This document shows, in pieces, positions 11,996 to 24,450 of a DNA stretch of 64,000 nucleotides. Source of the DNA: Patiria pectinifera (Eukaryota; Echinodermata; Asteroidea; Valvatida; Asterinidae); assembly GCA_029964075.1 (NCBI GenBank), contig CM057142.1:37016392-37080391 (forward strand), written 5' to 3'. Made by a program: the position numbers and the translations under genes. Under the pieces are notes generated by a model that saw only the letters and a program-made list of their open reading frames with translations, made no database searches and was not told the origin of the DNA. Each line of letters begins with the position of its first letter. The stretch's first letter is position 1.

Positions 11996-12280
11996 GTACG
12001 TTTGGGTTTCAGCTTTTGTCAAATTAATTTGAAACTTCAAAAATCCAAACGAAAAAATAATTCGGAATTTGTTTTGGATAAGGCTATAATCGTACTTCCA
12101 AATGTGTTTTGAAATAGGAATCTTCATCTAAGAATAATGGTTTTGAGCCAAAACTCCGAATATCGTGTCTTGACACATTCCCACCACCACAACGATAATA
12201 CCTGGTGGGATAGAATAATGTTTTGTTTAGTCTAAATAAGTTATTTAAGTGCATTGTTTATGTTTTTTTGGCCACCTTAG

Positions 12281-12332
12281 GCTTTCCAAGAACCAATCGT
12301 CTTGCAGGTTCTCCAGCTTTCATCTTAAAAAG
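12281..12332 (+). other. Candidate untranslated leader exon
   Basis: A pyrimidine-rich tract ending CCACCTTAG precedes this 52-bp segment, and AAAAAG|GTAAGTG follows it. The copy at 62694-62746 keeps both splice signals but is 1 bp longer, and neither copy has an ATG. The length change would break a reading frame, so a 5' leader exon fits best. It may be spliced to the coding exons of the GTPase gene that begin by 31443; that link is inference. Confidence 0.4.
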
Positions 12333-12800
12333 GTAAGTGAAAGCAAGACTAAGAGATAACGCATGAGTCCTTCACATGAAAGTTGAACATAACATTATAA
12401 AAAGCTCTCATCAAAACATCAGTAATTGTTCCATTTTGTAATATTTTTCAATTTGCAAAGAAGTTAACTGAGCTTCTCGTGTAATGTCTGAACAATTCGG
12501 CGTAACGCCCAAACAAAAATGGCCAAACTAGAAAACTTTGTATGTTGTCTGAAACTGAACTTTGTTTTTAAATAAGGACGAATTTAAAATGTGGTAAAAT
12601 TAGAATAAGTTGTCCTTGCAGTCAAAATCAATCAAGTATCAGTTTTCAATCCCGTAAGAATTCTCAGCCTAAAAAAAGCAGGATTGACTGCCTTGGACTG
12701 CTCGATGAGCATCTTGATACAGCTATGCTTTCACTCCAGGATTATGATAAAACATCTGCGACCAGGCAGCTTGCCTGCTTTGTCTGTTTGCCCAGTTGGA

Positions 12801-14017
12801 CTACACAAAGTACTTGCTGTATATGATCCGTCGGGTTTATACCAGTGTTGCCCAATTGATTGCAGAACCTGCTTCTGTATCAGATTCAAACCGACCTACC
12901 GTCTCCTGAACCCCATCGGTCCAATTTTGTTTTTGTTTTTTTTTTGTTTTTCATTTTTGCGCGTTTTTTTTTCGATGAAAATATTTATCCATATGCTTCT
13001 GTCAGTTGCATCTTTCTTCTTTTTTGGCTTTTTATTGCTATACGTTGTTATATATATTTTGTATGTGCACCACGACACAGTTCTCAAACCTAAATTAGGT
13101 ATAAAACATGTTCAACCGAAACTCCCCAGCGAAATGCAACGAAGAGTAACTCTTGCCTGACTCACTTTATTAAATTTGCTTTCGTGGATGACTGTAAAGT
13201 TGTCAGTGTTAAACAAGTTGTAACCCATTTTCATCTGCAATATCAAACTGAAATCCCATGTTTTTGAGTAATTGCAGTGAGCATTCTCGTAAAAAGCAGC
13301 GCGTTAACTTTAATGTTGAACGATTTCTACAGCACAACTTGGTATAAATCTGATGCGAATTGGCCCTGAGTGATCAACAAAGAAACCCGGCATTGCGCAT
13401 TTACGTCACTTATGCCATGACAACGGAAAGTCATATGGCATGTTCTAACCATTATTGTAAACGTTTTATTTCACACCCACTTAGACATATCGCTGAAATT
13501 CACGGGGGTTATCTGGGAAACCCCGAGGTACACATTACTGTTAGCAATTCCACTACTGATAAAAAGTCACGTGATATGTTTTAACCAATGGAAAATGGTT
13601 TCCGCCACACCCTGTTGGACAAACACGGGGCCAACTCGAAAAGCACGAAATATGTACAGGCGCAATCATTGTCAATATAAAGCCACTATGATTGGGTAAA
13701 ACAGCGATGACTTATTTTCTCATGCGTTCTACTTTATATACACATAGCTTTGTACATCAGTTTATACTTTGGAATAAAACCCCTCAGTTTCAAGTCAAAG
13801 GTTTGTTATGAGTACCAGTACTGTATGTAAAAGTCAGCATTGTTGATAAAATTTGGCAGTCATTTCTGAAGACGATCTTACTTTGGCCAAAACATGTAAA
13901 AATGATACCCTCAAATCTGTTTCACCGTTCCATCAACAAAATGCATTTTTTTTGGGGGGGGGGGGTATTTATTCCTCTTTTTTTTGCAAGGGCTGATTCT
14001 CTAATTCATTGCAAGAG
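12801..14017. other. No gene seen
   Basis: A 158-residue open frame at 12684-13160 is rich in Phe and Leu because of T-runs and is not conserved in copy 2. Weak versions of the GGGAAACCC cassette lie near 13380 and 13510, and a poly-G run near 13957. I see nothing else. Confidence 0.5.
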
Positions 14018-14218
14018 AACACTGAAAAAAAATGTTAAATTCAACCAAAACTTGAAGTCATACAAGACCAAATAAAATTTGGTATTGAATGACCACAAAT
14101 TTGGTTGAATTTAGTAGAAATTCTAACCCAAACAATTGGTTATAGAACAACTCAAGTTTAGGTAGTTCCAGTTTTCACCCTTTCTTGGGTAAATTTAACC
14201 GAGGCAATTTTCAGTGTT
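14018..14218. mobile_element. Short MITE with AACACTGAAA ends
   Basis: The left end AACACTGAAAAAAAATG and the right end TTTTCAGTGTT form inverted repeats, with TTAAATT and AATTTAA also paired inside them. The 201-bp size and lack of coding sequence fit a MITE. I could not find a clear target duplication. Confidence 0.5.
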
Positions 14219-14229
14219 AAGCTTTTAAA

Positions 14230-14460
14230 AAGGGCACCAAGGCAACAATCAGTACAGTTTCCTCAGCCTACGCATCACGGAGTAAAAGTTATAACTTTCA
14301 GTGACAATGCAGAGGAGAAAAATACCCATCAATGATCCCCGAAAAACGATTGACGGCACGGATGGAAAGACACACTTCTTCTGAGAAATCCTCTAATTTT
14401 CAGGATTATTCTGCCCGCCCTGGACCTCAGGAATTAAAAAAAAACATAGCGCGCATATAT
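14230..14460 (+). promoter_or_regulatory. Degraded promoter cassette (cassette 2)
   Basis: The stretch is collinear with 15995-16120 (around AAAATACCCATCAATGATCC) and then with the TATA cassettes (ATTGACGGCACGGAT, GGACCTCAGGA, CATAGCGCGC). The TATA position reads AATTAAAAAAAAACATAGCG, so the box is lost. It is probably a dead copy. Confidence 0.4.
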
Positions 14461-14679
14461 ATCAATATGGCAGCCATTTTAAACATGTGCATGTAATAGC
14501 ATATTGTACATATACAAATGGACAGAATAATCGACTTTCTGATACATTTATGTTTCGATCTTTATATATTATTCTGACTACAATGCTCATTTATATAACA
14601 CTTAAACTGTAACAGCAATTTTAAACTAACAGCATATATTAAAGATTTGCACGTATTAAAGTATTAAAACTTATTTGGA

Positions 14680-15350
14680 AAAAAAAGTTAAAAATGACAA
14701 AGATCAATAAATCGAAGTTTGAAAAGTTATCATGCTCGGATGATTAAGTGAATGCGATATAAATCACTTGTAATTGGACAAATGTTCGAATTGGCATTTG
14801 AGACAATGACCTTATTCAGTTGAAAAAAAGCTTGAGATCTACAGGTGTCTGTCAATAGTTTTACAAGTAAAAACCCAAATTGGATGGATTACAAGATTTT
14901 TATTACTTGACAGGTTTTGAAAATGGCATATCACGGCATATATGTACAATTATTATGATTAGTACCACCTCCAGATTATATCTATCGAAGGAAAATTGAT
15001 TTTCAAGGGAGATGCCTAAACTTTAAGTATTTCACTCAGGAAGAAAGCCTGGAAAGTCAAAGTAAAGGGTTAGTTGTTTCATTAAAAGACTTTATTCAAT
15101 TTGAACTTGTTACATGATTTCCTGAAATTATATTAGTTGAAAAATGCCAACGTTCAATAAACCACAGAGCAATAAGTTATTCAGCTAAGATGAGTATAAA
15201 GCTAACTAAATATAAATCACTTGTAAGTGGACACAAGTTTGATACGGCATTTTATATCTATGACCTTGTTCCGAAAAAACTTGAGATCTACAGGTGTCTC
15301 TCAGCAGTTTAACAAGTTAAAATCCAGCTCTGGGTGGATTGCATTTGAAA
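14680..15350. repeat. Local duplication, two copies about 450 bp apart
   Basis: The tract around ATATAAATCACTTGTAA and the later CTTGAGATCTACAGGTGTCT occur first at about 14755-14890 and again at about 15205-15345, in the same orientation with many substitutions. No coding content is seen. Confidence 0.6.
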
Positions 15351-15994
15351 TACATTTCGACCAGTAGAACTCGGGGCACTCTACAAAGATGAAAATTTAT
15401 GAAATAATTTTGTAGCGGTCATAGGGTGAAAACTGAAACTTAAGAGACTAAAATGTCTTTTGGGACACAACATTCGTTCGAGTATACTTGAAGGACTAAT
15501 TCTCGTTTACAAACAGATCTGAAATGACAGCCTACATCTAGAATCCGTTAGATGTACGTAGGTAAATCTTCGCGTCTCTATCTTTTTGTTCTCACCCAAG
15601 TATATGTAAAAAACAAACGCGATCGAGCAAGAAAACCCAGGTACGAAAATCCAGATGTGAAAGGTTGTAAGTAAAGTTTTTTCTTTACCCATCTCCAACT
15701 GATTTCTCATCCTATTTTTCTTGTGGAATGTCAAGACAAAATTCAAACATGAATGTTTCTTGGGTGATTACGGTTAGAATTCATTTTTACACAAATTATA
15801 GATAGAGACTGAGGGCAATCTCGTGTAAAATGCTTATAGAAAGGGCGCTGAGGGATCAGGAAAGCTCAAAGACAAAATGACGTTCTTACATGCTCTATAT
15901 CAGGCTTACTTTCCTCGGGTTGTATGGCCATTGGACAATTTTGTGTAAACCAAACCGTTTATGGCGACAGTTGTTCCTAAAATACATATACGCA
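15351..15994. other. No gene seen
   Basis: A 79-codon open frame at 15507-15746 on the minus strand has no recognisable domain or splice context. I see no repeat boundaries. Confidence 0.5.
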
Positions 15995-16960
15995 AAGGCA
16001 ACAACCATTATTTTGTTCCCAACGTACACGCATCATCCCACATGGAATAAAAAATTATAACTTTTAGTGACAATTCAGCGGAAAAATACCCATCAATGAT
16101 CCACGGAAAACCTCAAAGGTGTACTTGACATAATGGCACCGTTTGGAGAGTTCCTATCCTTCGGTGCCTGCATGCAAAAAACAACCCGACACAAGTACAC
16201 ATGGGTTCAGGTGTCTCGAATCTGGAAAAACCCGGCTTATATGAGGGGCGGGAACACAAAACTTGCCCTAAAAATACGGGGGTCATTACTGACTTTGCAT
16301 ACATCATGTCACGTACGTAGAGTCAGAGTATTATAACAAAATGATTGACTGCACGGATTGAAAGGCGCACTTATTTTTAGAAATCCTGTTATTTCCTGGA
16401 TTATTCCGCCCCTGGACCTCAGCTCCCCAGGACTATAAAATAGCGCGCTGCGTAGGATCACTTGAAGTTTTCAAGTAGCCGTCCAAAATGATTGACTGCA
16501 CGGATTGAAAGGCGCACTTATTTTTAGAAATCCTGTTATTTCCTGGATTATTCCGCCCCTGGACCTCAGCTCCCCAGGATTATAAAATAGCGCGCTGCGT
16601 AGGATCAGTAGAAGTTTTCAAGTAGACGTCCTGTGTGGTGGTTTACAAACTACGCAGTTGCACTCATCAGGTATACGAGACCCTTCTCTCCGACGAGTTG
16701 TCATAAAAAAACAGCACAATCTCATCTGCTTAATTAACATTTCGGTTTCAGCTTTTGCCAAATTAATTTTAAACTTCAAAAATCCAAACTAAAAAAATAA
16801 TTTGGAACATATTTTGAAAAATTCTCTAATCATACACCCGAATGCGTTTTGAAAGAGGAATCAGTAATTGTTTCCTTTTGTAATTATTTCTAAAATTGCA
16901 AAGAAGAAGCTGAACTTTTCGTGTATTGTCTTAAACAAAGTTGGCGTTTAAAGCTCGAAC
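15995..16960 (+). promoter_or_regulatory. Promoter cassettes 3 and 4, tandem 147-bp duplication with two TATA boxes
   Basis: Units at 16338-16484 and 16485-16631 are almost identical. Each carries TGATTGACTGCACGG, TTTCCTGGATTATTCC, GGACCTCAGCTCCCCAGGA and TATAAAATAGCGCGC (TATA at 16434 and 16581). Only a few differences separate them, so this duplication is much younger than the large one. After unit 2 comes the exon-like stretch with ACGCAGTTGCACTCATCAG. The downstream donor seen in cassettes 1 and 5 is replaced by TTAACATTTC, so this copy may be unable to splice there. Confidence 0.5.
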
Positions 16961-18580
16961 AAAATTGGCCGACTTCACATGAGGTACGATGACGTCACTC
17001 GAAGGCGTAGGAAATCACAATGGTTTATTTGCAAAAGTTGGGTTTCATGTGAATTTCACTTTTATAATTCAAATAAACCTGTACAGGGTAAGAAACAAAA
17101 AAACGTTCCTTTGGATAGATCTTTGTCTCCAAGAAAAACAGGGACTGGGTACTTGTTTTTTTCTCTTCGGCCAAAATTTGGTCTAGGTATATTGACTTTA
17201 TTCAGTACACATTTCACTTATATTCAGCCAAGCATGAAAATGTTACAGGCCTTTCTTTGTTACATCCCAAAACACTAGCAACACAATGCATATATCAACA
17301 CAATGACAAAATGAGCCTCTGACAATGAAAGAAATGAATGGAATAATAAATAGTACAAAGTATTTATTAAATTGAACTAAATTTATTAAAGTGGAAAATG
17401 AAATACAGTTACATAAATGTAGTTCCATTGAATTACTATACCCTGTTCCGTTATATTCCTTTTATTTCTAGCTTTATCCAGATCGAAGCCCATTTTTACG
17501 ATGATGTTTCACTTGTATGCTGTCCTTTTCTCCATTCAATTTTCTGTGTTTGTATGCATTTGTATTTCTATGTACAAAACCAAGAAGTAGAGTTTCATGC
17601 TACAATGATTGAATAAATAAATTGAAATTGTAATTTAAATGTTGCAGTCTTTCGTCCCCGCGGTGAATGTTGATAAAACGATCATATGAACTTTCAAGAA
17701 CCATGCGTTTTTGCAGTAACTATTATATTGATCAGCCCTGTAAAATACTAGCCGCCAGATCATTGGATTCAAACCCTGACCTGCATTCTGATGGTAAGCT
17801 AGTGCAGCATAGCCAACGCCGGCCAAATCACGACTGCCCCGGCCGAATCACAATTTGCATGCCCTCAAATTCTTCGGTATTAGAGATTATTGTATGACAT
17901 GACTTCATGGTTTGTAAAAAAGAAGGGTGGAAGCCGTGCACGGGACTGTGAGCTTGTATGTCTGTGAACTTCAGATGAAATTTGGCATTACAATATCGCT
18001 TTATTTTTGCACGGAGCGCAGAATTCGCTTTTCGTAATGTCTTATAGGGCTACAGTACATTGATTACTTGTAGGGATATTCAGTAACTTTGGAAGGATCC
18101 CCCCCCCCCCCCCATGGAAACTGATGATTTTCCCCTTGAAATTGAACAGGCAATGAACAATTATGACAAAACAGATTTATGAAAGATAAAAAAATAGGTT
18201 TGCTCATACATTATTTGTATACGTTATTTTTTCAATGTGTGCAGCTGTGCAACCTGCACTGATCACACGCTTAAGCCTCTCCTTTGCCACGATAGATCCG
18301 GATCGAGTTCGAAGCCCGTGTAGACGGTGACGGTTGGTTTTCTTTATGATTTTTTTTTTTTTTTGTAGTGGGATCCTCTTTCCAATGACAAATACATTTA
18401 TTGCTTTAATGGTTGCCCGGTGATTTTTTTTTTTATCCTTGTTTAACTCATGAAATATAACAAATAAATACAAAAATTCTATATAAAACCATATGGCCAC
18501 TGCTGAGGGCCAATGCAAGGGGCCTGGATTTTCTAAGGCTGATCCTCCATTGTAGATGCCCTGCCCAACACGTCAAAATG
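16961..18580. other. No gene seen; one dispersed repeat copy
   Basis: The section 17815-18040 matches the units at 52361-53430 (around TTTGCATGCCCTCAAATTC and GGTGGAAGCCGTG). A poly-C run sits near 18100. Short open frames have no support. Confidence 0.5.
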
Positions 18581-19719
18581 TCAGGTCATCATGACGTCGT
18601 CAAACAATGTGACTTTCCTAATACACATTAAATCTATAGGATCGATATAAAATTCACCATGATAGCCGTGCCTAACCCGAACTTGTTTTTTTTTCTGCAA
18701 TTGATGCAGTCATCCAAGATCTTCATTTCCTCGCATTTTATCCTTACATTTTAAGTTTCTTCCTCCATAGCATACAACGCTCTAATATTGGTTGTAAATT
18801 GACATTTCATTTCTATTTAGTCACTAGATGAGTTGTATACATTCATGGATTCCATCTAGGAAGTAATGTGCAAACATTGAAGCAAAGTCAATACGTGTTA
18901 TTGATTGGAAAAAAAAAACATGATGCGAACTAGACATATGTTTGTGGACAAACATAGGGCTGTTTCGGCATTATGTTACAGACTGATAGGTAATGCAGGT
19001 GTAGTAAAAAGAAAATGCAAATGTAGATTTATAGGCTGTAGAAAATGCAGCTTTAATGTGAGTGAGATGTCATGTCAAGACGTCATCATGACGTCAGTTG
19101 GATTTATGTATACGAAATGGCGGCTTAGGTTCATACCAAGCTACAACCAAATTGGATAGTTTTGTGCTGCAGACAGACCATATAATAGAATAATGGCCAT
19201 TTAATGTTACGTAAAACTCCAATTGTAGCAGGTCTTCATTTAAGGTTTCTCCCCAGTTATAAATTGTAAAGAGTTTCCTTGTAGTGATTTATTTTATTCA
19301 TTAACCCGCGAAGCCGGCGATGCGGGCTTAGTTCGTATTAATGTGCTCAATTATAAGTGTATATGGGTGTTTACAAAATAAAGGAAACTGAGAGCAATCT
19401 AAGATGGCATTGGTGGAAGTCAACAAAAGGCGAAATGCCAAAGATCAGTATTTAAAACCAATGCAATCACATGTGTCTGAAGTATGCACTGGAAGGGGAT
19501 GTTTTGGCAGTATTACCCACCGTATTTGGAAAAAAAGTTTAATTTTCTCCACATGCCATATGCTTGTGGTCTATTTCTAAGACTTTTTTCGGGTTTTTTT
19601 TCTTAAATTTTTGCAGTCAAAGCTACATGCAGTAGTTGCGTCATTTGAATTTGTCATACAGCTTTGACCTTAAATCCGATTAATATGATTAAGAAAGTTG
19701 ACTAGCATAAATTAGGTGA

Positions 19720-19738
19720 TGACGTCATCATGACGTCA
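19720..19738. promoter_or_regulatory. Perfect 19-bp CRE double palindrome
   Basis: TGACGTCATCATGACGTCA is its own reverse complement around the central base and contains two overlapping-spaced CRE octamers (TGACGTCA, the CREB/ATF site). The same 19-mer recurs at 21035-21053, with one mismatch at 21227-21245 and 19079-19096. It sits inside a repeat family, so function is unproven. Confidence 0.5.
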
Positions 19739-21034
19739 TAGTCTTGGCATAATTTTTATATGAGGATCTTCCTTGGCTGTAACATTGATGACGATTCCAG
19801 ATCGCCAAGTTATAGAAATGGTGGCTTGAACTACGTGTACAAAGTCAATGGGCTAACACGTGTACAAAGTTAACGGGCTAAAAAAAAATCCCACTGCAGA
19901 ACAATTGCACTTTTAAATTTGTAATTTGCCGTTGAACTAAAACATTTTTATGAAATATTACTTGATATTCTGACCCTTAGGAATATCGAATCGAATCGAA
20001 TTCCAATCGAATGACAGCGCGAAAAAAAATACGATTTCTCTTTCCTTCTCATAGTAATTCTCGGCTGAAGTTCAGAACTACTCGGTAAGATATCAGTGTT
20101 GTATAGGTAAAGACTTGTGGAAAATCCCACTGCAGAAAAACTGCACCTTTAAATACGTAACATAGGGCTTTTCGGCATTATGATTTTTTATTATACGTCC
20201 CTGACTATGCGCATGCGTGAACATGAAATCCGTCAAATTTAGCCGAAAATCGGCTAAAACGGTCACTGTGATGTGGACAGGATTTGACCTCGGCAACACG
20301 TGCTCTGCAGGCTGACTGACATACGATGTATTTGCGTACCGTACGTGTATGTACATGTACATATAGACGTTCTGTGCATGTTTTAGAGCAGAGGTATTGT
20401 GGACCTGAAGTTTTAAGCGTGCGCAGGGCATGTCCGAGTTCGCTTATTGCCTTGAAGCTTTGAAATGTTTTAGACCTACCCTTAAATCGACAATTAAAGT
20501 AGAAACTAACATAAAAACTGCCATGGTTGATTTTTCAGGAATTTTTAAATGAAAAAGGGGCTTTTTATTATAACTTCCGGTCTGATAACGTCATTCGCCT
20601 AAAACTTCGCATACGTCCTAAGTGGGTCAAGGTCATCATGTACACCAATATTTAGGCGATTCCGACAAACTTCGCCACTAACATCTATTCAAAATGCATT
20701 TTTGCAAATGTTCAACCTGTCGCTAGAGGGCGCTCGAAGATTGCATGACTTCATTGGTAGATGATTTGAAGAATACTTTTAGCCAAAAGACTAACACCGT
20801 TAAAAGCAAGTTCATATCTATTACCATTTTCAAATAATAAGCCACTTCCTGTTTTGGCCTTTTTCGACCGGAAGCAAGGGTCACGTGATTTCACGCACAC
20901 TGAATGAAATTAAGACCTCAACCTACTTTACCACTTGCCGGTAACAGAATGCTGCGGACGCGTACGGTTGATTTCTTATGCATTTTTAAATATTAAAAGT
21001 GTCACAATTTAATTGCCTATCAATACACACCGGA

Positions 21035-21053
21035 TGACGTCATCATGACGTCA
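21035..21053. promoter_or_regulatory. Perfect 19-bp CRE double palindrome, second copy
   Basis: It is identical to 19720-19738 and followed directly by another TCAT. It lies in the same dispersed repeat family. Confidence 0.5.
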
Positions 21054-22036
21054 TCATTACACAATGTTGTTTGAATTGGGTCCTTGCTTGATCAAAAATT
21101 GGTGCAAATGAAGTACTGGTAAAGAGTCAAATTGCCCTTTGAAAATCGACATTTTTTTTTTAAATTTCTGTGTACAAAGTCTATGGGAAAAATTGAATAT
21201 TCAAAATTGTATAATAAATTAGTCGATGACGTCACCATGACGTCAATGTTCGGGGCACATCTTCAGATGCTGGTCTAAGTGTGTGCCGAGTATAAAGGCA
21301 ATCGGATTGATTTTAGTGCCCAAAGTGCCTTCCACTGTAAAAACGTGTACAAATGCTATGGGGAATGGCTGAAAAAGAAGGAAAAAAAAAAGAAGAACTA
21401 GACGGACGTTGTGTTTGTAGGTAAACAAACACCGAGCTGTTTCGGTGTTTTTTTTCTGTCTTTGAATGAAAAAGATTGACGTGGCCATCGGTGGCTATCG
21501 AACCCAGAACCTTTGTGTGGGGATTCCAAGTTTTTGCCGTGTGTGCCAAGTGTGTGAAGTCGATTTATGTCAGACGTCCTAAATCCACGTGGTTCACTGT
21601 GTGCGCAGTCCTCTTTTCTTTGCGTTTGGGAACGGGTGCGCGTGCAAAGCGTACATGTACCTGTGCGCAGATGATGATAGCGGGTCGAGGATAGATTTAG
21701 GAAAGTGTGAAAGTGTACCTGTATTTAGCAACTTATTTCTGGTGTCTATAATTGAAGTAGGAAAAACAAAATGTGTTCAACTATGTTGGGAGTGAAAATA
21801 CCAATAGTACTGAGCAGACGAAAAGGGAATTAAATTTAATGACGTCTTGGAAAGAAATCCATATACGGACTCCAGTTATTTTCCTAGATATGACTTGAAA
21901 AGTACCAAAAGTTGTAAATCTGACGAAGAAACGGAAATTTAGGAGGGGAAAAAATCAAGATTTTCTTTAAAAATACTTTGACGTTTCCTGTCATGGCCCA
22001 TAGAGGAGGAGGCTTATATGGAATGCTTTCCAGTGT

Positions 22037-22170
22037 TCCTAACGTGGCGCACTTGAACAAATCCCCAAAAATCCCACATTAACATTTAAGAAATTCTTTA
22101 AAGTTGTTAACTTCTGATAAATCATGATTATTCCAACTCACATACCCAACTACAAGTTTGTCACATTTAC
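22037..22170. repeat. Solo copy of the CCTAACGTGGCGCACTT repeat
   Basis: It is homologous to 33900-34030: it starts with CCTAACGTGGCGCACTTGAA and shares AACTTCTGATAAATCAT-like text downstream. No right inverted repeat is seen here, so it is a partial copy. Confidence 0.55.
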
Positions 22171-22318
22171 GTAAGCCGCATAAATCTGTGGCATCATGAC
22201 TGTACCGCGTAGAGTGCGCGGGGACCTGGCCAGCTGTAGGGCGGCAAGGCATGCACGCGCACGCTGTCAAAATGTCAAGTTGGATAACGGTCGAGTTGTC
22301 CGACCCCGGCCCCATGGG

Positions 22319-22534
22319 TACAAAGCCTATGGAGAAAACAACGTGCACAATGCCTTTGGAGAAAAGAACGTGTACAAACCCTATGGAGAAAAGAACGTGT
22401 ACAAACCCTATGGAGAAAAGAACGTGTACAAACCCTATGGAGAAAAGAACGTGTACAAAACCTATGGAGAAAAGAACGTGTACAAACCCTATGGAGAAAA
22501 GAACGTGTACAAACCCTATGGACAAAAATTGCAC
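22319..22534. repeat. 27-bp tandem repeat, 8 units
   Basis: Eight consecutive 27-bp units occur; the central five are essentially identical and include ACGTGTACAAACCCTATGG. The unit length is a multiple of three, so long open frames of a 9-residue repeat appear in several frames on both strands. They are by-products. The unit equals the ACGTGTACAAA..CTATGG block of the surrounding dispersed repeat (single copies near 21340 and 22681), so the array probably grew from that block. Confidence 0.95.
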
Positions 22535-22765
22535 ATTTAATGTTACGTAACTTGACACTTGATGACGTCATGATTACGAATTTCTTCTAGGACCATCTGT
22601 GGATGGTGGTCTAAGTGTGTGCCAAGTCTGAGGTTGATGCAATTTAAGAAAGTGCCAAAGTGCCCTTGCAGAAGAAAAAACGTGTACAAACCCTATGGAG
22701 AAGAGTCTGAAAGAGAAAAAGAAAAAAAAAGAAAAAAGAAAAAAAAAAACTTTAACGAAAACAAG

Positions 22766-22793
22766 AGCTGTTTCGGTTGTAACCGAAACAGCT
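22766..22793. other. Perfect 28-bp palindrome
   Basis: AGCTGTTTCGG is followed by TTGTAA and then CCGAAACAGCT; the whole 28 bp is close to perfectly self-complementary and could form a hairpin. The half-site GAGCTGTTTCGG recurs near 21427 and a similar one near 18957. It probably marks a junction between two inverted repeat copies. Confidence 0.6.
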
Positions 22794-23990
22794 AAAAAAA
22801 TAAAAATCTTAACGAAAACAAAGGCTTTTTCGGCAAAAGACAGGTCAGATTGGGTTCAAAGTTGGAATATACCTAGACTGGCATATCTTATAGATGAAAA
22901 TTAACCTGATGTCGTGATGGCGTTATCACGTGACATATGACGTCAAAGTCAACAAACATATTTTGAAGGCATATATCCAGTCAGTGCGCAGCCTACTCGA
23001 TAATGAGCCACACAGCGAGATTTTATTTGCAGCGCGTGGACGGTCTCGGACCGTTCGAGATTGCACGAGGTTTTGCGAGTGTTCGGTGGTGCCCCTGGAT
23101 AAAGGGACAGGAAACCCGTTTCGTAGCAGTAGCTGACTAAAAATGGAGTGGATTCTGAAACTACGATAATTTCTGCGTCGATTGATACCATTTTTTGCTG
23201 ATTATTACAAGCTTAAAGTTATAAATAAGCGATGTGAAATGAGAGGTGATTCTCGAACATTTTCGACGATGCCTGTACTTTTTTGGTGCTCCTGACTGTT
23301 TTGGGATATTTGGGGACAAAATTCGTCACTTTCTGGTAAGTTGAAGAGTTACGCTTTCGAACCATACCATTCCCATCTCTGCAGGTTCTACCGCCGATTT
23401 TTAATTTGATACGAAATATTTGCGAAAATTGCATGATTGCAGTCGCAATGTGCGATTCGAATGACGTCATACGTGTATTTTGTGTACGGGTTGTGTGTAC
23501 TGTGTGCGTATTTTGTGGGTGCATTACCACCGATGTCGACAATAGGTTCCTACCCGTTAGTTTTGCATGTCGCAAGTCCTAACAATCATGTTTATACTAT
23601 ACGATTAAAAATCAGAATTTTTCTTTTTAATTCATGAAATTAAACAGGCATCACTCAAGATTGTCCTTGTCGGTCAATTCATGTCAGTCATAAAATATGA
23701 AGAACAATTCTTTTCTGGTACTTTTTTCAGATCTTGCGGTGGGGATGGGATTTTTTGAAGTAGTCGAAACAATTCCTTCCTAAATTGTAAATCAGCAAAA
23801 AAATGCATGTAGATTATTACTTATATTTGTTTTCTCTCTTTCTGTTTTCTTACAGGCCAAGTACGCAGAGCGATTGACCCTTTTCCCTGTCAAGACTAGT
23901 TGAACACAACACCTGAACTTGCAGACAGTTCGCAACTATTTCAATGGAACTTTATTTACCATGAAAAGAAACTTAATGCTGCGACCGGAT
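22794..23990. other. No gene seen
   Basis: The tract 22846-22960 partly resembles 26305-26420 (around GTACCTAGACCGG and ATACCTAGACTGG), so it belongs to another dispersed repeat. No exon is recognisable. Confidence 0.5.
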
Positions 23991-24450
23991 TAGTGTTGTT
24001 CAAATCCGACCAGAAACCGACCAAACTTGCTTAAACTGACTTTCTGTTAGGTCGCCATAAGTTTGTCCATCATTTTAGTCGGGCCAGGTTGGTTTCGGTA
24101 TTGCGTTTGAAGTCTTCTTAATTGTGTTGAGTCAGTTCAACCCGAAATAAACCCAAACAGTTTGGAAATTCACACGGAAGAAATGTTGCAACCTGAGGCC
24201 ACTTTTTTTTTTCATAAATTTCCAATGTTAGAAAATACTTAAAATTGTCTTGACTCTACATAGACTTTGTACACAATCATGGAAGTGGCGTCAGGTTGCA
24301 ACATTTTTTTCCGTTGGTTTTCCTTAATTTTTTGTCGGGTCGGATCAAATTGGTTTTGGGGAGTTCAAATTGGTTTCCGTTCGGATTCCGGTTTACAAAA
24401 TAATGTTTCGGGATGGTTTGGCCTGGTCAATCTGACCGGACACATCACTA
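23991..24450. mobile_element. Probable hAT-like non-autonomous element
   Basis: The left end is TAGTGTTGTTCAAATCCGAC; the right end reads, on the opposite strand, TAGTGATGTGTCCGGTCAG. The flanks GACCGGAT and GACCGAAA match at 6 of 8 positions, as a decayed 8-bp target duplication would. Inside, an inverted pair around ATGTTGCAACCTGA (near 24183 and 24300) points to a nested palindrome. No transposase is seen. Confidence 0.5.

Larger units (their letters stand above)
11110..12800. repeat. Segmental duplication, block C, copy 1
   Basis: This matches 61725-63580, including CTGGTGTCTCGAATCTGGAA, the TATA cassette, the exon at 12281-12332 and the tail containing CTTGCCTGCTTTGTCTGTT. Copy 1 is interrupted by a GGCGGATCC-type element at about 11503-11755; copy 2 by a hAT-like insertion at 63134-63474. 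Part of the block also recurs at 14230-14460 and 15995-16960. Confidence 0.9.
18583..22600. repeat. Dispersed repeat family with CRE palindromes
   Basis: The blocks recur in the same order: a TGACGTCA motif or its doubled form; about 50 bp later GGTCTAAGTGTGTGCC; then AAAGTGCC; then ACGTGTACAAA with CTATGG; an A-rich tract; and GAGCTGTTTCGG. The clearest pair is 21225-21450 and 22560-22790. Partial copies lie near 18953, 19720-19880 and 20110-20170. No coding potential is seen. Confidence 0.65.

Noticed and set aside
11879-12112. Coding exon after TATA cassette 1
   Set aside because: The frame is not kept in the copies at 16640 and 62251, which have frame-changing indels. An untranslated leader is more likely.
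12684-13160. 158-residue open frame with hydrophobic stretches
   Set aside because: The apparent membrane segments come from T-runs. The duplicated copy near 63106 does not keep the frame.
22079-22571. Long repetitive open frames on both strands (up to 159 residues)
   Set aside because: They are produced by the 27-bp tandem repeat, whose length is a multiple of three. No splice context or domain is present.
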